Shown piece after piece: positions 58,364 through 64,000 of a stretch of DNA of 64,000 bases (the stretch's first letter is position 1; each line of letters starts with the position of its first letter). Below the pieces are notes generated by a model. The model was not told the DNA's origin, did no database searches, and saw only the letters and a program-made list of their open reading frames with translations. A program made the position numbers and the translations under genes. Origin of the DNA: an uncultured Oscillospiraceae bacterium (GTDB lineage Bacteria > Bacillota > Clostridia > Oscillospirales > Oscillospiraceae); NCBI GenBank assembly GCA_934569225.1, contig CAKTKC010000013.1, positions 16,826 to 80,825 of the forward strand, written 5' to 3'.

Positions 58364-58696
58364 ATGGATTTGAAGGCAGTTGGGCGCAGAATCAAGGCAG
58401 CCCGTGAGCAGAAGGGGCTGACACAGGAAGCACTGGCAGAGCGGGTAAATTTAAGCCCTATGCATGTCAGCGTAATTGAGCGGGGCATCAAGCCCACTAA
58501 AATGGACACGTTCTGCAATATTGCCAACGCGCTGGATGTGTCTGCCGATACACTGCTTCAGGACGTCGTCGATCATTCCGCTGATTCCGTTCCCTCCGAT
58601 CTGGACGATCTTATGGAGGGTCTCCCCGCGAAGGAGCGGCGCAAGATATACCATTGCATCAAAGCTTATATTGAAGCCTACCATGAAAACGGCTGA
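58364..58696 (+). CDS. XRE-family helix-turn-helix regulator
   Basis: A 110-residue protein with an N-terminal Cro/C1-type HTH (VGRRIKAAREQKGLTQEALA, LSPMHVSVIERGIKPTKMDT) and a short acidic-to-basic C-terminus (DDLMEGLPAKERRKIYHCI). Such regulators are often orphan in gut Clostridia. The start has GGGGGT upstream. It is followed by a good terminator and a convergent second XRE gene. Targets are unknown. Confidence 0.88.
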   Translation: MDLKAVGRRIKAAREQKGLTQEALAERVNLSPMHVSVIERGIKPTKMDTFCNIANALDVSADTLLQDVVDHSADSVPSDLDDLMEGLPAKERRKIYHCIKAYIEAYHENG

Positions 58697-58699
58697 TTT

Positions 58700-58737
58700 A
58701 ACCGGCAAGCAACCTTTTGGATTGCTTGCCGGTTTTT
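58700..58737 (+). terminator. Terminator between the two XRE genes
   Basis: AACCGGCAAGCAA pairs with TTGCTTGCCGGTT (58700-58734), followed by TTT. Confidence 0.9.
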
Positions 58738-58744
58738 GCAGCGC

Positions 58745-59107
58745 TTATGATTTCTTTGAGAATTCCACCATGATCTGGCTCAGCAATTTCTGCTGGCACT
58801 CTGTAAGGCCGGGATATGGGGAGGGGACACTCGCAAATTCGTGAATCAGGGAATGGATGATCGCCTTTTGGGTGTCGTTCAGCCCCTCTACCGAAACCAT
58901 CTCCAATTTGTCAATCCCAACCAGATAATCCAGCGACACGTTGAAAATCAGCGCGATTTCCGTCAGAACCTCCAACGGCGGGATACGAAGATCATTTTCG
59001 TAGGCGCTGATGACAGATTTGCTTCGGTTCAGCGCCTTCCCCAGCTCGGACTGTGACATGTTGCGCTCCATACGCAGCTGCTGTATGCGTACTCCTAAAT
59101 CTACCAT
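58745..59107 (-). CDS. XRE-family helix-turn-helix regulator
   Basis: A 120-residue Cro/C1-type protein: VRIQQLRMERNMSQSELGKA and RSKSVISAYENDLRIPPLEV form the HTH (about 5-60), then IALIFNVSLDYLVGIDKLEM, and a helical C-terminal part with FASVPSPYPGLTECQQKLLS. The domain layout (HTH, DYLVG linker, short helical tail) is common in phage-like and stress regulators. It is divergent from surE, with 164 bases between, and could regulate it or itself. Confidence 0.9.
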   Translation of the reverse strand: MVDLGVRIQQLRMERNMSQSELGKALNRSKSVISAYENDLRIPPLEVLTEIALIFNVSLDYLVGIDKLEMVSVEGLNDTQKAIIHSLIHEFASVPSPYPGLTECQQKLLSQIMVEFSKKS

Positions 59108-59271
59108 TATTACTGATTTCCTCCGTGAGTTTTATATTATGGAACGAACTGCGTTCAACATTTGGAAAGCAATTTGCTTATGTGCAAAATTATTGTGCTG
59201 CCGCAATTGCATTATAGCACAATTGATGTTATGATGCTAATATAAAATGCAGACAGAGAGGAAACATACAT

Positions 59272-59997
59272 ATGAAGATTCTGGTTGTGAACGACGACTC
59301 CATTCATGCTCCCGGTATCGCGCTGCTGGCTAAGGCCGCTATGGAGCTGGGGGAGGTCGCGGTGGTGGCGCCCGCTCATCAGTGCAGCGCCATGTCCCAG
59401 AAAATAACGATCCGCGGGGATATGCGGGTGGATCAGGTGACGGATTTCCCTGTTCCCGTGAAGGCGGCCTACATGGTGGACGGCACGCCCGCGGACTGCG
59501 TGAAGATCGCTATGCAGCATCTTCTGGAGGAAAAGCCGGACTACGTTTTCTCCGGCATCAACGACGGCTATAACGCGGGCTACGATATCGCCTATTCCGG
59601 CACCCTGGGCGCGGCCTTCGAGGCGGTCATGAACGGCGTCCCGGCCATGGCCTTTTCCAGCACCATGAACGCCCCCCTGCATATCGCCGATAAGTATCTG
59701 GTGAGCATCATGCGGGAGCTGATGGAAGCCGGGCAGGGACGGGGTGAGGTGTGGAACGTGAATTTCCCGGCGGTCGCCCCCGAAAAGCTGAAGGGCATTC
59801 TGAGAGACCGCACCGTCGCTCCCCTTCAGTTTTACAGCGAGGACTACCGGAAGACGACGCTGCCGGACGGCGCGGTCGCCCTCACCGGGCAGGGCTCCCC
59901 ACTGACGGAGGCAGACGCGGTTCCGGCAGGCACCGATGTGGAGGCCGTTCTGAGGGGTTACATATCCATCGGCAAGGTCAAATGCGCGGTTATGTAA
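59272..59997 (+). CDS. surE: 5'/3'-nucleotidase SurE
   Basis: SurE-family metal-dependent nucleotidase (241 aa) releasing phosphate from nucleoside monophosphates. Metal ligands lie in VVNDDSIHAPGI (Asp 8, Asp 9); the active-site block SGINDGYNAGYDIAYSGTLGAAFEA and VNFPAV are present. The usual NDDGxxxPG is NDDSIHAPG here, a Gly-to-Ser change beside the metal site seen in some homologues. GAGAGGAAACATAC precedes the ATG. It lies 140 bases before the PhnD-type operon, which has its own promoter; a shared role in scavenging phosphorylated compounds is plausible. Confidence 0.93.
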   Translation: MKILVVNDDSIHAPGIALLAKAAMELGEVAVVAPAHQCSAMSQKITIRGDMRVDQVTDFPVPVKAAYMVDGTPADCVKIAMQHLLEEKPDYVFSGINDGYNAGYDIAYSGTLGAAFEAVMNGVPAMAFSSTMNAPLHIADKYLVSIMRELMEAGQGRGEVWNVNFPAVAPEKLKGILRDRTVAPLQFYSEDYRKTTLPDGAVALTGQGSPLTEADAVPAGTDVEAVLRGYISIGKVKCAVM

Positions 59998-60024
59998 AAA
60001 ATAGGAAAAATTGTGTCGATGTAC

Positions 60025-60052
60025 TTGCAAAAACCACAAAATGTGCTATTAT
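60025..60052 (+). promoter_or_regulatory. Promoter of the phnDCEE operon
   Basis: TTGCAA (60025-60030), 16-base spacer, TATTAT (60047-60052), with an 85-base leader. The leader contains CCGGTG-ttt-CACCGTG-like short pairing but no known riboswitch. Confidence 0.6.
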
Positions 60053-60138
60053 TTGAGTGTTGGGACATTTGGTACCCACACCTATCCGTAATTCCCGGTG
60101 TTTCACCGTGAATAAAAATTAAAAAGGAGACATTCAAA

Positions 60139-61257
60139 ATGAAAAAGATCCTTGCACTGACCATGGCACTGGTTCTGGTTCTGTCCCTAGGCGCCTGCGG
60201 CAAGACTCCCGCCGCTGAGACCAAGGCTCCCACCGAAGCCCCTGTCAGCACCACCGAGAAGGCCGTCGAGACCGAGGCTGCCCGTCCTCACTTCGACAAG
60301 CTGACCCTGGAGTTCGTTCCCTCCAAGGACGCCGACGTCATCATTGCCGGCACTGAGAACCTGCCCGAGCTGGTCAAGGCTGAGATGGCAAACCTGGGCT
60401 ACGACATCGACGAAGTTGACATCACCGTCGGCACCAGCTACGACGCCACCGGTGAGGCCATGTCCGCCGGTACCATCGATCTGGGCTGGCTGCCCGGCGG
60501 CACCTACGCTCTGTACTCCGACGATACCGAGGTCATTCTGACCGCTACCCGTAACGGCCTGTCCAACGACAGCGAGAACCCCGCTGACTGGAACGGCGAA
60601 GCCAACGCCACCAAGAAGGATGGCCCTCAGGTCACCTACTACCGTTCTCTGATCTACGCAACTCCCTCTCCCTACGGCAAGGAGCTGGCCGCCAAGGTCA
60701 ACGCCGGTGAAAAGCTGACCTGGGAAGATCTGGACAAGGCTACCTGGGCTGTTCAGAAGACCTCTTCCTCCGCCGGTTACATCTACCCCACTCTGTGGCT
60801 GATGGAGAACTACGACGGCAAGAAGATCTCCGACCTGTCCAACGTCGTTCCTCTGGACTCCGGCTACGGCACCGCTTTCTCCTACGCCGCTGCTGAGCAG
60901 GTGGACATCATTGTCTGCTACGCCGACGGCCGTAACGACTACGAAGCTTCCTGGACTCTGCCCGTCGATCAGAAGGACGAGACCGGCAAGCAGGGCATGG
61001 GTCGCACGGAATCCATCTGGAATGAGTTGAATGTCATCGGCGTTACCGACGGCATCTACAACGATACCGTTGCCATTTCCAAGGAAAGCCCCTACTATAC
61101 CCCCGAGCTGATCGACGCTCTGCAGCAGTGCTTCATCAACATCATCAACACCGATGAAGGCCAGGCTATCTTCAGCGTCTACAGCCACACCGGCTATGCC
61201 ATCGCCAAGGACTCCGACTACGACGGCGCCCGCGCTGCTCTGGCCGTTGTTTCCTAA
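60139..61257 (+). CDS. phnD: PhnD-type phosphate/phosphonate ABC transporter binding lipoprotein
   Basis: A 372-residue lipoprotein with a signal peptide ending in SLGACGKT (Cys about 20) and a Thr/Glu/Pro linker. The mature domain has LEFVPSKDADVI, YDATGEAMSAGTIDLGWLPG and KTSSSAGYIYPTLWLMEN, the PhnD/PtxB pattern in which serines and threonines bind phosphate-like groups. It is the first gene of a D-C-E-E operon. The ligand could be phosphonate, phosphite, phosphate ester or another oxyanion; the nearby SurE favours a phosphate-containing organic compound. Confidence 0.9.
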   Translation: MKKILALTMALVLVLSLGACGKTPAAETKAPTEAPVSTTEKAVETEAARPHFDKLTLEFVPSKDADVIIAGTENLPELVKAEMANLGYDIDEVDITVGTSYDATGEAMSAGTIDLGWLPGGTYALYSDDTEVILTATRNGLSNDSENPADWNGEANATKKDGPQVTYYRSLIYATPSPYGKELAAKVNAGEKLTWEDLDKATWAVQKTSSSAGYIYPTLWLMENYDGKKISDLSNVVPLDSGYGTAFSYAAAEQVDIIVCYADGRNDYEASWTLPVDQKDETGKQGMGRTESIWNELNVIGVTDGIYNDTVAISKESPYYTPELIDALQQCFINIINTDEGQAIFSVYSHTGYAIAKDSDYDGARAALAVVS

Positions 61258-61274
61258 CCCGTTGAAGTGATTCA

Positions 61275-61306
61275 GAAAGCGCCCTGCCTCAAAACAGGGC
61301 GCTTTC
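61275..61306 (+). terminator. Stem-loop after the binding-protein gene
   Basis: GAAAGCGCCCTG pairs with CAGGGCGCTTTC (61275-61306), no T-run. It probably stabilises the phnD message within the operon; further GC-rich complementary segments fill 61320-61390. Confidence 0.65.
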
Positions 61307-61429
61307 ACCCTAAATACATAAAACCCTGCGGCAGGGCGGGTTGCCGTCAACCCAACGCCCGCTGGCGGCAAGCCGCCTTGCCGCATGTTCTATTTGGCTT
61401 ATGAGCTTAAAGAAAGAGAAGACGCTGAT

Positions 61430-62194
61430 ATGATTGAATTTAAAAATGTATACAAAACCTATCCCAACGGCTTCACTGCACTGAAAGGCATCAACCTGCA
61501 GATCGAGCAGGGGGAATTTGTCGCCATCATCGGTCTGTCCGGCGCGGGCAAGTCCACCATTCTGCGCTGCATCAACCGGATGCACGATATCACCGAGGGC
61601 GAGCTGACGGTGGACGGCGTCGATGTGGATGCCCTGAAGGGTAAGACGCTGCGCCGCTACCGCCGGAAGGTGGGCATGATCTTCCAGAGCTTCAACCTGG
61701 TCTCCCGCAGCACCGCCATCAAGAACGTTCTGACCGCCGACGTGCCGGATATGAACTTCTTCCGGGTCTTGTTCGGCATTTTCACCAAGGAGCAGAAGAT
61801 GCGCGCCCTGGAAAGCCTGGACAAAGTGGGCATTCTGGACAAAGCCTATACCCGCTGCGACCAGCTGTCCGGCGGCCAGCAGCAGCGTGTCGCTCTGGCG
61901 CGTACCCTGAACCAGAACCCCAAGATCATTCTGGCCGACGAGCCTGTGGCCTCCCTCGACCCCATCACGGCAAAGCAGGTCATGGAGGACTTTGTCCGCA
62001 TCAACAAGGAATACAACATTTCCATTCTGCTGAACATCCACCATGTTGACCTGGCGCTCAAGTACTGTGACCGGGTCATCGGCGTCCGTGCCGGTGAGAT
62101 CGTCTTTGACGGCCCCGCCAGCACCATTACGCAGGAGCAGATCGACGCGGTCTACAACGGCACCAAGGTCCCCACCATGGGCGATGGAGAATGA
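61430..62194 (+). CDS. phnC: PhnC-type phosphonate ABC transporter ATP-binding protein
   Basis: ATPase of 254 residues: Walker A GLSGAGKSTILRC, Q-loop MIFQSFNLVSRSTA, signature LSGGQQQRVALARTL, Walker B IILADEPVASLDPITA, H-loop IHHVDLAL. The insertion with FFRVLFGIFTKEQKMRAL is typical of PhnC. The ATG at 61430 begins the first beta strand and is preferred to an in-frame start 45 bases earlier. It overlaps the first permease gene by four bases. Confidence 0.94.
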   Translation: MIEFKNVYKTYPNGFTALKGINLQIEQGEFVAIIGLSGAGKSTILRCINRMHDITEGELTVDGVDVDALKGKTLRRYRRKVGMIFQSFNLVSRSTAIKNVLTADVPDMNFFRVLFGIFTKEQKMRALESLDKVGILDKAYTRCDQLSGGQQQRVALARTLNQNPKIILADEPVASLDPITAKQVMEDFVRINKEYNISILLNIHHVDLALKYCDRVIGVRAGEIVFDGPASTITQEQIDAVYNGTKVPTMGDGE

Positions 62195-63048
62195 GTATGG
62201 ACAACGAAAATACCGCTCTCTACAGAGAGACGCTCTTCGATAAGATATTCAAGCCGCAGGTCATTACGCTGGAAAACGGACACACCGTCCGCCGTCCCAG
62301 AAGCCGCACGCCGCTTATTGTCATCTGCCTGGTGCTGGCCATCGCGTGGGCGCTGAAAATGACCGGCTTTGATCTCGCGGTCATCGTCAGCCGGTTTTCC
62401 AAGATGCTGGATCTGCTGAAGAAGATTTTTCATCCCAACTGGGAGTTCTTCCCCAAGGTCGTCAGCCCCCTGCTGGACACCATCAAGATGTCCATTCTGG
62501 GTACGGTCATTGGCTGCGCCATCGCCATGCCGGTGGCAATTCTCGCTTCCTCCAACATCAACCGCAACGCGGTGATCGTCAGCATTTTCCGCTTTATTCT
62601 GGCGCTGATCCGTACCCTGCCTACGCTGGTCATTGCGCTGGTCTGCGCGTTGATCTTCTCTCTGGGCACCTTTTCCGGCACGGTCGCCATCGCCATTTTC
62701 ACCTTCGGCGTTGTGTCCAAGATGCTCTATGAGAGCATCGAGACCATCGATATGGGGCCGTTTGAGGCTATGGAGGCACTGGGCGCCAACAAATTTCAGG
62801 CATTCTGGTCGGCCTGCGTTCCTCAGATCCTGCCCGTTTATCTGAGCCACTGCCTGTACTGCTTTGAGATGAACATCCGCGCCTCCGCCATTCTGGGTTA
62901 CGTCGGCGCGGGCGGCCTGGGCATCACCATCAACGAGCGGATCGGCTGGCGCGATTATGAGAGCCTGGGCATGGTTCTGCTGACGCTGTTCGTGGTCGTT
63001 GCGTTCATCGAATTCTTCAGCGCCTACCTGCGCAAGAAGCTGAGCTGA
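62191..63048 (+). CDS. phnE: PhnE-type permease 1
   Basis: Membrane subunit (285 aa, about six helices) of the phosphonate-type importer. An N-terminal cytosolic segment is followed by PLIVICLVLAIAWALKMTGF. The family blocks PLLDTIKMSILGTVIGCAIA, FILALIRTLPTLVIALVCAL and the EAA-like EAMEALGANKFQAFWSACVP are present, and ILGYVGAGGLGITINERI closes the domain. It pairs with the next permease as a heterodimer. Confidence 0.93.
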   Translation: MSMDNENTALYRETLFDKIFKPQVITLENGHTVRRPRSRTPLIVICLVLAIAWALKMTGFDLAVIVSRFSKMLDLLKKIFHPNWEFFPKVVSPLLDTIKMSILGTVIGCAIAMPVAILASSNINRNAVIVSIFRFILALIRTLPTLVIALVCALIFSLGTFSGTVAIAIFTFGVVSKMLYESIETIDMGPFEAMEALGANKFQAFWSACVPQILPVYLSHCLYCFEMNIRASAILGYVGAGGLGITINERIGWRDYESLGMVLLTLFVVVAFIEFFSAYLRKKLS

Positions 63049-63061
63049 GAGGAGGATGAAC

Positions 63062-63919
63062 ATGTCTGCAAGAACCAAATTGGAAACCTTTGAGGAAACC
63101 TACCACCGGAAGCTTACCGCTGCCGAAGCCTACGCCAACCGTCCCCGGAAGTGGATGCTCTACACCCTGATCGTGCTGATTATCGTGGTAATGGTCAGCT
63201 GGTCGTCCTCCAGCATCCAGTTCAACGGCATGACCACAACAGGCTCCGAGGTGGCGAAGGGCGTCCTCCACGGCGTCTTCAATCCCGATACCGCGCTGCT
63301 GTTCGGCACCGGAGATACGGATGTGCCCTATCTGCTGCTACAAACTGTGGCCATTGCGGTGCTGGGCACCCTGTTTGGCGCGATCCTGGCGATTCCCTTT
63401 GCCTTTCTGGCTGCGTCCAACATCATGCCGAAGCCCATTTCCTATCTGTTCCGGCTGCTGATTCTGCTGATCCGCACCATTCCCAGTCTGGTGTGGGCGC
63501 TGATGTGGATCCGCGTTACCGGCCCTGGCGCGGCCTGCGGTGTCATCACCCAGTCCATCTGCTCCATCGGCATGATTTCCAAAATGTACATCACGGCCAT
63601 TGAGGATCTGGACACCCACATTCTGGAAAGTCTGGACGCCATGGGCTGCAACGCCTTTGAGAAGATCCGCTACGGCGTTATCCCCCAGCTGACGGCGAGC
63701 TTTATTTCCACCACAATCTACCGCTTCGATATCAACCTGAAGGACGCTACCACCCTGGGTATCGTCGGCGCGGGCGGTATCGGCGCGTCTCTGGTGCAGT
63801 GCCTGAACAGCCGCCGCTGGGCTATGGTCGGCTCCTTCGTCTGGGGGCTGATGGTGCTGGCGCTGGTCATCGAGTTCTTCTCCACCAGAATCCGCCGGAA
63901 GCTGGCGCACGGTCAATAA
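63062..63919 (+). CDS. phnE: PhnE-type permease 2
   Basis: Second membrane subunit (285 aa), paralogous to the first. It has LLQTVAIAVLGTLFGAILAI, LILLIRTIPSLVWALMWIRV, ESLDAMGCNAFEKIRYGVIP and LGIVGAGGIGASLVQCLN. The ATG at 63062 has GGAGG seven bases upstream, while the ATG at 63056 abuts that site. It is the last gene of the operon before a terminator. Confidence 0.93.
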   Translation: MSARTKLETFEETYHRKLTAAEAYANRPRKWMLYTLIVLIIVVMVSWSSSSIQFNGMTTTGSEVAKGVLHGVFNPDTALLFGTGDTDVPYLLLQTVAIAVLGTLFGAILAIPFAFLAASNIMPKPISYLFRLLILLIRTIPSLVWALMWIRVTGPGAACGVITQSICSIGMISKMYITAIEDLDTHILESLDAMGCNAFEKIRYGVIPQLTASFISTTIYRFDINLKDATTLGIVGAGGIGASLVQCLNSRRWAMVGSFVWGLMVLALVIEFFSTRIRRKLAHGQ

Positions 63920-63930
63920 TTGTTTAACGC

Positions 63931-63963
63931 AAGGCTTCGGCGCGTCAACGCCGAAGCCTTTTT
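63931..63963 (+). terminator. Terminator of the phnDCEE operon
   Basis: AAGGCTTCGGCG pairs with CGCCGAAGCCTT (63931-63960), followed by TTT. Confidence 0.88.
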
Positions 63964-63978
63964 CAAGGGAGTATTTCT

Positions 63979-64000
63979 ATGAACCGAAATCTGACGATCT
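63979..64000 (+). CDS. First codons of a gene leaving the window
   Basis: An ATG at 63979 behind CAAGGGAG starts MNRNLTI and runs off the end. Only seven residues are visible, too few for identification. The LTI beginning would be compatible with UshA-type 5'-nucleotidases (LTILHTNDxHG), which would suit the SurE/PhnDCE neighbourhood, but this is speculation. Confidence 0.5.

Overview
The window looks like chromosomal DNA of an endospore-lineage Clostridia member, most likely a GC-rich Oscillospiraceae/Ruminococcaceae-type gut bacterium. The evidence is moderately high GC with AAGGAGG-type ribosome binding sites, Gram-positive lipoprotein signal peptides on every ABC binding protein, a sigma-K fragment, a short spore-protein-like ORF, a raiA-like structured RNA, and lysine and manganese riboswitches of Firmicutes type. 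No rRNA operon, CRISPR array, prophage or intact transposase is visible. The species assignment is inference.

Layout. 1-5.3 kb: the start of a ParA ATPase, a structured RNA, an SASP-like mini-gene, the TrkA/TrkH potassium uptake pair and a TraX-like membrane protein. 5.3-6.1 kb: a gene-poor stretch of nested hairpins and a broken small ORF. 6.1-11.7 kb: a PatB/MalY-type aminotransferase and a PhoP/PhoR-like two-component system followed by a Na/Pi symporter; matching 11-bp-spaced repeats lie in front of both. 11.7-17.7 kb: a beta-CASP nuclease, glycogen phosphorylase with a LacI-type operator, a RodA/FtsW protein and two tRNAs (Val, Gln). 17.8-24.7 kb (mostly minus): DHHW protein plus MBOAT acyltransferase, DUF4358 lipoprotein, VanZ, MntP with its Mn riboswitch, AzlCD, thioredoxin, a palindrome-bounded MITE-like element and a DtxR-type regulator.

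24.8-38.1 kb is a catabolic island: an enolase-superfamily dehydratase, a UxuA-like mannonate dehydratase, an RraA/HMG-aldolase-like protein, a GldA-like dehydrogenase, a complete five-gene Dpp/Opp-type ABC importer, and three regulators (two AraC, one IclR). The substrate is probably a sugar acid or a glycoside of one, but this is not proven. A truncated malic-enzyme start follows. 38.7-48.5 kb is an alpha-glucoside phosphorolysis operon: LacI regulator, sugar ABC importer, two GH65 phosphorylases and beta-phosphoglucomutase, with repeated GTTTAACGTTAAAC-type operators. The same operator occurs inside the first codons of a GH28-like beta-helix gene upstream (48.6-52.7 kb), which suggests that block belongs to the same regulon.

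52.9-55.8 kb: a lysine riboswitch in front of an amino-acid ABC transporter, which assigns it to lysine. 55.8-59.1 kb is a decayed-looking stretch: an N-terminal SigK fragment, a frameshifted GNAT acetyltransferase, a small Cys protein, a YfcE-type phosphodiesterase, a frameshifted esterase and two XRE regulators. 59.3 kb to the end: SurE nucleotidase and a PhnD-C-E-E importer, then the first codons of another gene.

The most noteworthy items are the truncated sigK (possibly half of a developmentally rearranged gene), the MITE-like element, the shared LacI and Pho-type operators, the sugar-acid island with a perfect 21-bp palindrome in its divergent promoter region, and the two single-base frameshifts in neighbouring genes. 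I found no clearly unprecedented defence or mobile system.
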